A DNA stretch of 64,000 nucleotides from Geosiphon pyriformis (taxonomy: Eukaryota; Glomeromycota; Glomeromycetes; Archaeosporales; Geosiphonaceae): contig JAAOMT010000213.1 in assembly GCA_016748015.1 (NCBI GenBank), forward strand, positions 176,529 to 240,528, written 5' to 3'. This document shows, in pieces, positions 32,301-43,097 of the stretch (position 1 is its first letter; each line of letters opens with the position of its first letter). The translations under genes were made by a program, and so were the position numbers. Under the pieces are notes generated by a model. It searched no databases, was not told the DNA's origin, and worked only from the letters and a program-made list of their open reading frames with translations.

Positions 32301-32789
32301 ATGCTCTCTTTGCTTGCAAGGTTTAACTTCCGTATAAATTGTCAAAAAGTTTTCCCTTTTTCTTCCCATGGATATCTTAAAGATAAGCAGTTATGTTTTA
32401 ATACTTTCAAAAAGCGCACAAAACACACCAACAATACAAATAAAACAATAAAAATTCCTTATGAGCCCCCCACAGACAAATGGCATCAATCCAATTTATT
32501 CACCTTTGACTCCGGAAAGGTACAAAAAGGAACATTAGCAGGGAGGTCTATTGCTGTTCGAAGCGGCGCTGTAATGAATGCTTATAAGAAACTCTGGTCG
32601 GTTTTGAACGCAAACAAAATACGCCGTGAGGTAATGAGAAACCGTTACTATGAAAAACCAACGGTTAAAAGAAAAAGACTTAAGAAAGAGTCAAACAGAA
32701 GACGATTTAAGGAAGCAGTTGCAAAAAAGGTTGCAATAATAATGAAAATGAAACAAAGGTCTGAAATTTCAAAAGATCAATTTTATTAA
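32301..32789 (+). CDS. MRP21: Mitochondrial small ribosomal subunit protein bS21m
   Basis: The C-terminal half carries the bS21 signature: GRSIAVRSGAVMNAYKKLW, then NKIRREVMRNRYYEKPTVKR and a Lys/Arg-rich helix RRRFKEAVAKK. bS21 lies on the platform of the small ribosomal subunit. A basic, hydrophobic N-terminus (MLSLLARFNFRINCQKVF) is a good mitochondrial targeting sequence, which is why I prefer the ATG at 32301 (162 aa) over the in-frame ATG at 32274 (171 aa). The 3' end has an alternative: a donor at 32759 (AG/GTCTGA), branch site TACTAAT at 32811-32817 and acceptor CAG at 32833-32835 would end the protein as KQRGL instead of the 10 extra residues before the TAA at 32787. Tail-to-tail with NDUFV2, 272 bp apart. 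Codon use and GC are unlike the flanking elements. Confidence 0.87.
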   Translation: MLSLLARFNFRINCQKVFPFSSHGYLKDKQLCFNTFKKRTKHTNNTNKTIKIPYEPPTDKWHQSNLFTFDSGKVQKGTLAGRSIAVRSGAVMNAYKKLWSVLNANKIRREVMRNRYYEKPTVKRKRLKKESNRRRFKEAVAKKVAIIMKMKQRSEISKDQFY

Positions 32790-33061
32790 CCTATTTTCCC
32801 AAGATACCAATACTAATAGTTTAATTCTTTTACAGGGGATTGTAGCAGAGCTTATTTTGATTTTCTTCTCAAGGAAATTAATCCTCGTAACGTTGAAAGG
32901 AATATTTTTATCAAGTGGATACTAAAACGATATTTAATAATCAAAGAAATCTTTTTGATAAGTACTTGGTCTCAAAAATAAATCACCACTTCTTTCAAAA
33001 GCGATCAGGGTTTTTATATTCCTGAAGATGAGAAGATTTCAGCAGAAATTAATTGAAAATA

Positions 33062-34095
33062 CTAAAGATCTTCTCTAACGCGGAAGCCAGGTCCATATGG
33101 TTCACTTGTCAAGCTAGTCAAGCCATCTTTAGGCTCACATGTTACTCTTCCGGTTTGAGGTCCACTTCTAGGTTTTTTACCAATTATTAATTCTTCCAAA
33201 ATTTTAATGGTTGTTTCTGGAGTTAAATCCTCCTATTTAACCGCAAAAGAAATTTCAATTATCAAACATATAAAACGATAAAGCATCATTTAATCAATTT
33301 TTTAATTCTATAGAGAGGAAATAAATTTTGAAACTTTACATAATAATCATCGTTAACAGCCAATACCGGTGCGTTTACACAAGCACCCGCACATTCCACC
33401 TCGGCCAACGTGAAAAGTTTATCAGAGGTAGTCTGCCCAACTTTGATACCCAAATGTTTTTCTATAGTTTCTAAGATTTGGCTCGAGCCGCATAATTGGC
33501 AAGGGGTTGTTGTACAAAGTTGAAGAAAATATTTACCAATTGGTTCCCTGTTAAATTAGATTTGGAGTATCTTATAAAAAAATAAATAAATTTTGATTTC
33601 AAAGACATCGAAATAATTTTTAGAAAACAACTAACCTATTAAACATCGTATAAAATGTGGCAACTTCATAAACTCGCATTGGTGGTATTTCTAGCAACTT
33701 TGCCACTGTGTTCATAACAGATATACTGGTCCAACCTAATTGTCTTTGACCTAAATCTAATAATGGTATAACGGCTGCTTTCTTGTATTGAGGTGGATAT
33801 TTGGCAATGATTCGATTCGCCCGTTCCATATTCTCTCGGGTAAATTCAAAAGGAATAGATGGATTATTTTCGGGGGTATCACGGTGCTTTTAGAAAAAAT
33901 TCCAATGAGAACGGTAATTCAAATAAGTTTTATACTCATAAAATTGAGATTAATGGGTAAGCCCCAACCTACTACAAATAACTTGTCTGAAAACCATGTT
34001 GGTGAATTATGAATTGGCCGTTTTAACCATAAATTTGACCTTGTGTAAACATTTAGTGGGTTTGAACTTCTTAATAATTTCCTTACGGAATTCAT
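33062..34095 (-). CDS. NDUFV2: NADH:ubiquinone oxidoreductase 24 kDa subunit (complex I, N1a [2Fe-2S])
   Basis: Four exons on the minus strand with consistent phase: 34095-33973, 33886-33636, 33547-33340, 33232-33062; 753 nt, 250 aa, stop TAG. Introns are GT-AG of 86, 88 and 107 nt. The protein begins with a basic mitochondrial presequence ([12 protein letters not shown]), then [12 protein letters not shown] at the exon 1-2 join, [17 protein letters not shown], and the [2Fe-2S] ligands Cys136 and Cys141 (CTTTPC) and Cys177 and Cys181 (CAGAC), the C-x4-C...C-x3-C pattern of the family. It ends PKPGPRSG-like [11 protein letters not shown] and [10 protein letters not shown]. It sits in the matrix arm of complex I and takes part in NADH oxidation. 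Full length and intact. Divergent from MKT1 across 175 bp. Confidence 0.97.
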
Positions 34096-34270
34096 TTTTA
34101 CTCTATCTACTTACAAGACGATCAAAATCAAAATTTATTTCAAAAATTTTCAAGTGATGTGACGTATCCAGACAATTTGTGTTTGTATTACCATCAAATT
34201 TATCAAGTAAAAAAATCCCAATTCGCGGAACCTTTATATTCACTCGACCTTTCGTTAATATTATTTCAAT
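34096..34270. promoter_or_regulatory. Shared divergent promoter of NDUFV2 and MKT1
   Basis: Only 175 bp separate the two start codons, with no element in it. It contains TGATGTGACGTAT at 34155-34167, including TGACGT, the core of CREB/ATF-type bZIP sites. Shared or coupled transcription is inferred from spacing; the bZIP site is a motif match only. Confidence 0.55.
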
Positions 34271-37200
34271 ATGATAAGGCATTTCGATAGTAAGTGAGGC
34301 CTTTATTTAACGGGCACAGATTTTATAAAATTGTAGGAGGTTTCAATATAGTTTGTGCTCTTTATACTTTAATAATCACTTTTTCAGTTTTCACCGGTGA
34401 ACGTCGACTCCACCAACAATCTACACTTAACCTTTTAAAAGAAACACGCCTTGGCATTGAGGGTGCTTATTGGCTAAGAAAACTTTTACAAAGCTCGGGT
34501 AAAGAGCCAGCAACAGCTGCTATAGGTGGCATACCAATTGGTCTAAAGGCAGCAATTGAAAAGGAGCTAAATTTGATAAAGCAAGTATATTTGTTCAAAA
34601 TCATTGGCCTTTTAGACTTTCAAATTTTATTCATTAATGACCAATCTTTTCAAACAGATCTTTTGGAATAATCCCTTTCTTTGTATTTAACGGTCTCAGT
34701 GTCATTCGTAAAGATAAGCCTTTTTCCACCGAAGATAGTCGGCCCACAAAACGAGCCCAAGCATGGGACGCTTATGAGAAAGGGAGACAAGAGCAGGCGT
34801 TTAGTTCCTGGGGAATTTCTAACTCCATTCATCAGCCTGATCTTTTATATTTTGTCTTTAACGTGTTGAGAGAAAATGACGTGGAGTTTATGAGAGCACC
34901 CTATTCTGCTTGGGGACAGGTATATTTTATACTTTTCTTGAAAATATAGTCTTTACATTTAATTATTTCTTCACTATCAAAGAAAAATGAATTTTCCAAT
35001 TAAAACATATTTAAAGCAAAAATAATCTTGTCGCTTGGGTATTTGTCTTATTGATAATATTCCATACGTCTGAATTCGATCAATTTCTTTCTAATTTAAA
35101 ATCTTTGGTTGTTATTTCTCTAGCTTGTTTACTTAGAAAGACATCCTAAAGGATTCATTCATGCTATTTATGGTGGCTCGGAGCTCTTAATGTATGATGT
35201 CGAGAAAGTTATTGTGGGTTTAGATTTGGAGGTACATGAACATCATTAGAATTCTTCATTTTTCTTCTCACTTCCCACGTTTCATAACTTTTACAATCTT
35301 TCTTTTCACAGAAAGGCGTTTATACATGGTTAAATAAGAAATCCATACTCAATGATTTGGCTATATCAGATGAGCAATTCCTTGATATTTGTATTCTTGC
35401 TGGATTCGAATATTGTGGTACCTTCCCACCACTTACCGAGTACACTAGTTTCACATTTAAGAGTGTTCATGATTTGATAAAACAATTCAAGACGGGATTC
35501 AACGCAGTTCAAAGTTACGCAGATCATTCAGGGGTAATCAAACAGAATTATATGGATATCTTCTGTCGTACCAGATGTGCTATTAAATATCACCTAGTCT
35601 TGACTGATGAAGGGAGGGTCGAACCTTTGAACGCTGATAATGCTCCGAGTGATATACACGAATTCATTGGCTATAGATTACCCGATGAGATTTATTATTA
35701 TTTATCAAAAGGGCTGATGGCTCCCCAGGTTTGAGAGAGAATGTCAAATGGCGATATTTTTAAATTCACAATATCATACCTATTTGGTATTCTTTATTCA
35801 TTTAGGTCATTAATACCCTTATTTCAGGTGTATTAATTGAGAATCCACCTTTATGTAACGGCGAAACTCAAGAATATCGAAATTTTCTTAACCAGCTACT
35901 CGATCTGCGTACACAAGCCATGGGCCTTCTCACCCAACCCCTGCATCAATTTTATCAGTCTAGGCGAGTTGTCAGTTTATACTGGTTTGAGCCAAGTGTC
36001 GAGCATGTTTTGATTCACAATGTTGCGCCCAGCGCTCACGAAATATTGAGCACTTGGAACGTATTGGAGCGGGGTTTAGAAGATGAAAGAAAAGCGCAAA
36101 AGGTGGAATTTTTACTATCATTACATGGTGCAATAAATTATCTTCCAGAGCTCTGGGTAGATATCTATTTGACAAAGCTCATTTAATAAATTACAGACTA
36201 CGACTATTGATTTTGCTTTTTGCTTAAGAGCTACCGCGACAGATGATCAGGCGGCAAAAACCATTATGCCAAAAAATAATGACAAAATTATTGATGCAAA
36301 AGAAGAAATATTGGCCAATGTTCAATGGGAGCTATTGCAATTACGAGAGTAAGTCGACCTGCATCCCCCATTCTATTTTCATTAAAATAGCTCTCTAAAA
36401 ATCACTTGGTTTAGTTTCCTGACTCCGTCCCACACTCATACCCCTTGGGGAATCGCCTTCAGAAAAGCATTGGCCTCTTCCAAACCAAATTCTGAATCGC
36501 ACCAGGAACAATTGTTTTCTGCCCTGGAATTGATTCGTTTTCGATATCTAAATGGGAACCTTTATAGCCGTTCATATAATGGAGGCCCCACCACCGTGAG
36601 AAATGGTATATTAATTTTTACCTGAGATTGTTTTTTCATATTTAGAGAAATTTGAAAACTATTGCTTTAATGGTTCTCTTCTATTAGAGGAAGAAAAAAA
36701 ACATATTCTCTTAATATCTCGGACACTTAGCCTGTTGTCTGCGAAATATAAGGTTTTCTCAATAAAAATTTGTTTTATATATGTTCCTTAACATATAACC
36801 ATTGTTTAATCTTCATTGTCTTTATTTCTAGGGTATACCATGGGTTGCTCCACTCAGTCGCGAATTATTAGTATTTAATAGTTTTATCAAAGCTCTAAAT
36901 CGATCCTTGCGTAATCTTTGCGAAATGTTGACTTTGTCCACATTTCTCAATGGCGATTGCTGGAAGGAGCGGGGCGATTATTTAGACATTGCACTGAGGT
37001 TTGTTAACCAAATTTTCTAATTAGGAATACAATGTACTTCATTTTCAAATTTCAAACCTGTTTGTTTAGCCTTCCATTTTTACAAGACGTAAATACTGGA
37101 CTTGGAATTATTGTAAAGACCTATCTCGAACATATTATCACATCTTCAGTTGATAATGATAACAAGGTCTCAAGCGCGCATATTACTGATGCCCAAAACA

Positions 37201-37458
37201 AATTGGAAGAAATTTTTACACCGTGTATAGATGTCAAAGAAGATTTAAGGAATGGCTTTTTGTTCTGGGACGAAGTATGTAACACCATGGGTAAAGAACT
37301 TTAACGAATTCTTATTATTAAGTGATACTTATTCGGAATTTTCCCTCCTGAAGGTAGTCGTTGCTGTCCAAAGTTTGAAAACAACTGGATCTATTTCTGC
37401 CGATTTGGCATCTCAATTTTTAAATGCAAACCAATGGCTTTCCTCAAGACGACCTTAA
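34271..37458 (+). CDS. MKT1: Post-transcriptional regulator MKT1 (XPG/PIN-like fold)
   Basis: Twelve exons with matching phase: 34271-34289, 34388-34580, 34658-34919, 35124-35231, 35312-35728, 35806-36156, 36197-36348, 36415-36605, 36646-36752, 36832-36998, 37070-37274, 37354-37458; 2277 nt, 758 aa (yeast Mkt1 is about 830). Start MIRHFDIFTGERRLHQ, where a 19-nt first exon joins at GTAAGT. Family landmarks: LKETRLGIEGAYWLRKLL near residues 23-40, FFVFNGLSVIRKDKPF, AYEKGRQEQAF, then HAIYGGSELLMYDVEKVI and EQFLDICILAGFEYCG (XPG-I-like), and the MKT1 C-terminal domain LPFLQDVNTGLGIIVKTYLE ending ANQWLSSRRP. Intron 2 starts GCAAGT, a GC-AG intron. In yeast Mkt1 works with Pbp1 on mRNAs including Puf3 targets for mitochondrial proteins. 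Acidic nuclease residues look reduced (Glu31 where Asp is usual). Confidence 0.95.
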
Positions 37459-38406
37459 ATTCTGAGACATAGTCGATACAATATGGTCGAAATTCAAATA
37501 AAGGAATGATATGAGAGCTTTAAAAGTCGGCCAATTGACCATGGTATGAGATTTTCTCAATTTTTGCAGAAATCAATTGGTCATCTACTTCGGTAGAGAG
37601 AGGGATAACCCTGTGATTGCGAATAGAATACTGTTGATCCGGATGAATCTGGATGAAATGCAGATGAAGTATTGATCTATGTATGAGTTTGCATTGAGGG
37701 GATTGTAATTTGATTCCCGCAAGACAATGAAAATTATCCAGTAAACTTGGATGATAAATCGCAAAAGCTGCAGCAATTCGACCTGTAGAATTATGTATTA
37801 CTTTCAGGGTTTTGATTTAACGAATCTCGTTTCGAGGTTTTGTTTACCAGTTTGAATGACATGACAGAATGCTTAGTTTCAAGAACCATTATTTATGTTG
37901 AGCAAATTTTTTCAGCCTTTGGATAAATCCAAATTACTAAATTCTCAAAATGTTAATTATACTTTTTCAAAGCATTAATTTAACCATATTGATTTGGTAA
38001 AAATTTATATTATAATTAATAATACAAAAATGTTTTTTTTTACGTAGCACATGTACATGTTTAATGTAAATGTGAATCACCCATTTTACACATGATTAGC
38101 CATCAAAATTAAACAACAATGCACTTTTTTAAATGCTTTATAGGTTTTATTAAAATGGCACAATCCAACTGTTAGCCTAAATTGAATACAAAAAAATCTT
38201 AGCACACTAAAAAATACCAATAAAAATTTATAATTAATACATTTAATTTGATTTGTTCAATTACTATTTATTAAGAAATATAATTAATTAATCTATTTTG
38301 ATTATGTTAATTATAATTATAATTAGTATTATTAATATATTATTAAAATTTTAAATTTAACTATTTAAATCTTATTATTTGAATTATTAATTTCTAAAAA
38401 AATAAC
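37459..38406. other. MKT1 3' flank, no gene seen
   Basis: The first 350 bp keep a gene-like base composition and probably include the 3' UTR. After about 37,930 the sequence is AT-rich. No ORF with support, no RNA gene and no element match recognised, up to the ATAT duplication of the solo LTR at 38411. Confidence 0.5.
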
Positions 38407-38410
38407 ATAT

Positions 38411-39159
38411 TGTTACAGGTTGGAGTAATAAGTTAACAGATAGCAAGGGAGAACAAGATTATAAGGTGATGGAATTAATCAAAGAGAATTCAACTTCAAT
38501 GAACGAATTAAATGAGTATAAATTCAAGATGCAAGATTAGTCTCATAAAATATTTCAGTTATTATTCTTTTTAAAAGATAACCAAAGAATCTAAAAATAA
38601 AGAGATAGTCCATACTATTAACAAATAATAACACACTGGTATAATTTTATGTCTTATATTAGCACTCTTAGAATTTGATATCAAATATTAAATGTGCTTT
38701 TTAGTCATGTTTTATTTAATAATTTTCAAATGCTACAATTATATAAGTCAAAAAAAGAGTAAGTAAATGCCAACAAGTAATCTTTTATTCCAAAATGTTT
38801 AGATAATTAAAAGTAAGAAAAGAGAAATTAGCAAGAAAAAAAAATTGACATGAAGTTATTATTTTATTTCTTTGTTTTCATTAATTTGTATATGTTTTTT
38901 TACAATTAAAAAATTTATTACTTATATAGCTATTAAAAGTGGTCAATAATCAGGTTGATAACTAGGTTAATAATTAGGTTAACAATCAAATCAATAATCA
39001 GGTCATTAATTAAGTTAATAATCAAGTTAATAATCAGATTAACAGTCAAGTCATTGATCAGATTAATAATCACTATCTAAAAATAGTGTGGTTAATTATA
39101 TAACATTAGTGGCTAATACATGTAATAATTAATAAAAAATATAAGTTTTAACTATACTA
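38411..39159 (-). repeat. Solo LTR, type A, minus strand
   Basis: The plus strand reads TGTTACAGGTTGGAGTAATA at the left end and AGTTTTAACTATACTA at the right end, the complement of the type A ends. It is flanked by the duplication ATAT (38407-38410 and 39160-39163). The U3 array is the longest in the window, about 11 units of 12 bp (38941-39073), and the TATA box reads TTATATA at 38922-38928 on the plus strand. It lies 950 bp downstream of MKT1. Confidence 0.93.
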
Positions 39160-39217
39160 ATATTAAATAAGTTTATAACTAAAATTAATCAATTTAATAT
39201 ACATAAATAATTTATAT

Positions 39218-39938
39218 TATTATAAATTGAAGTAATAAATTAACAAATAGCAAAGTAAAACAGAATTATATAGTAATAAAAATAATTAAAAAAGAATTCA
39301 ACTTTAAAAAATAAATTAAATTAATATGAATTCAATATATAAAATTAGTCTTATAAATATTTTAAGCATTATTTTTTCCAAAAAATAACAAAAAAATTTA
39401 AAAATAAAAAGATAGCTTATATTGTTAACAAAAAATAATACATTAATATAATTTTATGTTTTATGTTAGCACTTTTAAAATTTAATATCAAATATTAATT
39501 ACACTCTTTAATAATATTTATTTAATAATTTTCAAAATTAACAATTATAAATAAATACTAACAAGTAATTTTTTATTACAAAAATGTTTATATATTTAAA
39601 AAAAATCGGAAAAAAAATAAACAAATTAGAAAAAATTAGATATTTAAAATAAATTTTTATTACTTTAATTTATATATCTTTTGTATATTAAAATATGTTT
39701 TTCTAAAGCTAAAAAATACATTATTTATATAGTTATTTAAAATAATAAATAACCAAATTAACAACTAAGTTATTAATTAAGTTATTAATTAAATTAATAA
39801 TCAAGTTAATAGTTAGATTAATAATCAAGTTATTAATCAGATTATTGATTACTTTCTAAAAATATAATAGTTAACTATATAATATTAGTGACTAATACAT
39901 ATAATAATTAATAAAAACTATAATTTTTAATTGTAACA
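39218..39938 (-). repeat. Solo LTR, type A, minus strand, strongly AT-shifted
   Basis: Aligns with the solo LTR at 38411 from end to end. In the first 13 bases (TATTATAAATTGA against TGTTACAGGTTGG) all five differences are G-to-A or C-to-T. Flanking duplication ATAT at 39214-39217 and 39939-39942. Array remnant at about 39746-39850. Older than its neighbour, from which only 58 bp separate it. Confidence 0.9.
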
Positions 39939-39942
39939 ATAT

Positions 39943-41101
39943 ATTTAAATAGGTTTGTTATAATATGTAAATTTAATATAATTTAACTATATATACAAAT
40001 TTTTTATTAATTTAAAAAAGTATTGATTTTATATTAAATTAACTTTTTATCTTTTTTTTTTATAATGTTTTAAATAATTGTTATTAATATTTTAAATATG
40101 TTTTAATACTTATTATTAAGATTTTAAGTTAAATTACTTTAATAATTTTTTATATGTTTATTATCAATATTTTAAGTTTTTTATTATTAAAATATATATT
40201 ATTAACATTTTATATTATGTTTTTTTTAATCAAAAATAATTATTTATTATTTAATTTTGTTTTTATTATAATATTAAATAATAATAAAAGTTATTATATT
40301 ATTTAAAAATATTATTTTTATAATAGCTTTAAATTAATTATTTATTTTAGTTTTATTTTATTTTAAAAAATTTTTAAAATTTTTTTATTCTTGTTTTTTA
40401 AATTTAGACTTTTAAATATTACATATTTTTAATAATTAATTGAAAAAATTCTGGCTTAATTTAATAATATAAGTTTGGTTTTTTGTTAGTTGTATTTTTT
40501 GTGTTTTTAATAAAAACTTTTTTTATAAAAACTTATATTAAACTAATTTTTGTTTAAAAACAAATAATAATAACAATATTTTTTTTATTTTAAATATTTA
40601 TTTTATAACTTTTTTACTTTTTTTTAAATATTAAAATAGTTTATATACTTATATATATAATTAAAAAAGTTTCTAAATTTGTAATTTTGCTAAATAATAT
40701 TAATTAATATAAAAGAAAAAATATTAAACAAAAAAAATATTTTTATTAATTAAATATTTTAATTTAATTATACAAAAAATCAAAAATCAACTTTAAATAT
40801 TTAAAATTAAATTATTATGTATTAATTAAATTCAGTAATAATTACAAATTTTTATATTATTAAAAATTACAAAAATATTTGGATTTTTATTTACAATATA
40901 TTAAATATTATTATTAAAATTTTATAAAACATATTTATTAATTATTTAAATACAATTTCAAACTTTGTTTATTATAATATTATTTTGTAAACATAAAAAC
41001 CAAAATAAATATAATTAAAAATATTAATTAATAATAAAATAATAACTTATTAACAATTATAAATTATTTTTTGCTTTTAAATTTTTTTAAAAAAATTAAA
41101 C
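39943..41101. other. Extremely AT-rich spacer
   Basis: About 1.15 kb made almost wholly of A and T, with many T-runs and TTATTA words. No ORF of note, no element that I can align. It may be an old element decayed beyond recognition. It forms the target of the LINE at 41116. Confidence 0.6.
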
Positions 41102-41235
41102 AATTATAATTTTAAAAAAAACTTCTTTCTCTCTTACCCCCAAAAACCCCAATGAATTATTTTCTGAAAAAGAAGTTTTTGTTTTTTTCTTGTTAATATT
41201 ATATCAACATTTCTTTAACTAATAACCCTTTTGTT

Positions 41236-43097
41236 ATGGATTCAGAGGCTGCTTCTAGTGGCAGTATGTCAAAAAAAAAGACGCCTAAAGGTGCTTTTCA
41301 TGGTCCTGCTGGTGGTTCTTTTACTCAGTCATTCTTGGGAATATTAAACATTCTGGCGATGAACGGAACATCTCTCTGAAGTTTGGTTCTGGTTATAGTG
41401 TTTTTTCTGATGTGGAAAGCTTATCTGATAATGAAAATGAAAATGACATTGATATGTCTGGTGGTGGTAATGGCTCTCTTCTGGGTTTAGCTGTTAATAC
41501 TCCAAGAACAAATAGATTAAGTACTGGCATGGATTTTGGCTCCTCTCTCAGTTCCCCCAACTTCGCCATGGATGAAAAGGTGAAACCTTTTCCTCTTCCA
41601 ATAAAGAAAGCCTCTTCTGATAGCAAATGAGTCGATCCTATTATCATCAAAACTCAAGTGGAGATGTCTGTCAAAAAATCTTTTGCCTTGGATATCAATC
41701 TTTTAGCTATTGAAGACAAATCAGTGACAGCAAAAACTTAATTGATCAGAAAATTTTTTTCAAAGATCAATGGTTTTGGGAGGGCCACTACCTCCTCAAA
41801 ATTTAAAGAAATCATCCAATCGACATTTACTTCTGAGAAGAGCATGAGAAAAGCTGCGTCATTGGCCGAAAAAGAAAGAATCATCGTAAACAATAATGTG
41901 AAGAAACAAGGACTTCGTTCAAATTGGACTGTAGTGATCAAAGAAATTTCTATGAATACGCCTAAAGACATAATTATCGCTGCAGTTTCTGAGTTTGGGA
42001 TAATTAAGTCGATCAAAATCCAATTGGTTGGTATGTGGCAAAAGGCTGTGGTAGAATTTGCTAACTCAGACCAGGCTGTACAATTGGCTTCAAGATGGTC
42101 ATTCCTAATTGGGAAAGATTCAGTTCATGTGGCTATGGCCATGGGAGATCATGATACATGGGCTTCTAGAGATCAGTTTAGAGCACTGTTGTTTACTTTG
42201 CCTATAAGCACTATTGTGCATGATCTTAGTATGCTTTTGGATGGGGCTGGAAGAAAAACTTGTGTCATCAATAGATCATTGGAGACTGGCAATCAGTTCT
42301 GCTGTGCTGTGGTGTGCTTTGAATCTGATGAAATGTTAGAGTCTGTTTTTTACACTAAGCCAATTTTTGGTGGTATTCGATTGTTATGGGCTAGGTTGGA
42401 GCTGGTTTGGTGTAGTAGATGTGGGCATTTTGGACATTCAGCTCTCGAGTGCGATGCCTCTGATGTATCACCTTTTGTGCCTTCTAATTTGATGAAAAAA
42501 TCTTCTTTTGGTGCATCCTGTTTTCAGCTAGCCAAATTGTACACCAGAAAAAATGTTCCTATTTCTTGCCCAACTGCCTTTGGTGGTAAATCATGGGCTC
42601 AAGTGGTGTCCTTTGCCTCCCTTCCTGGTGGCTCTCCTTCTGGCTCTGGGTTGCTTTCTAATGGTGCGTCTCCATCATTTGGTTCTTCTTATCATTAGGT
42701 CAATGGCTTAGGTGATTGTCTGGTAGTGTTGGAATGATTTATGGAAATCCTTTCTGATCAGATGTCTGTTATTCTCAGAAAATTGAGTTCTTTTGAGTTG
42801 GTGCCATTGGTGTCTCTTTTTTGTGCTCCTCCTTTGGCTGTTTCTGTGCATTCAGCTCCAGTTGTGGACTCGGGTATGGCTCTGGATGATGTGTTAGCCT
42901 CGTCTGCTCCCTCTCTTTCTGGTGGTAGTGATTCTGCTGCGGTTCTTAGTTCAAGTGGTTTAAAGGTTCTTACCTCCAAATTGGGTGGTTTGGAATCCAA
43001 GATGTCTGGTCTGAAAGCTTTGTTCAGTTCGATCCTGGTGAGATTGGATCTTTTGTGTTCTGGTTCGGGTTTGTCTCTACCTCATTTGTCCCAATGA
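41236..43097 (+). pseudogene. LINE ORF1 (nucleic-acid-binding protein)
   Basis: The ATG at 41236 starts MDSEAASSGSMSKKKTPKGA, but the frame must change near 41335 to join LGNIKHSGDERNISLKFG. The same apparent slip is present in the minus-strand copy, so it is old or part of the element's biology. The main frame then runs from 41378 to the TGA at 43095, with stops at 41628 (TGA, likely Trp), 41739, 42696 and 42737. It holds an RRM-like segment (NWTVVIKEISMNTPKDII, about 41931-42060) and the zinc knuckle CSRCGHFGHSALEC (C-x2-C-x4-H-x4-C, about 42412-42452). ORF1 proteins of this type bind element RNA. The C-terminus is Ser/Leu/Val-rich with a coiled-coil-like heptad pattern. Confidence 0.8.

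Noticed and set aside
32836-32984. Open stretch after a TTTTACAG acceptor downstream of bS21m (GDCSRAYFDFLLKEINPRN)
   Set aside because: No donor in the bS21m exon gives the phase needed to read this frame, and the direct join gives an immediate stop. Considered chance or 3' UTR.
37585-37776. 63-codon minus-strand ORF downstream of MKT1
   Set aside because: Leu/Ile-rich with no start context, no homology recognised and no splice signals; probably chance in the 3' flank.
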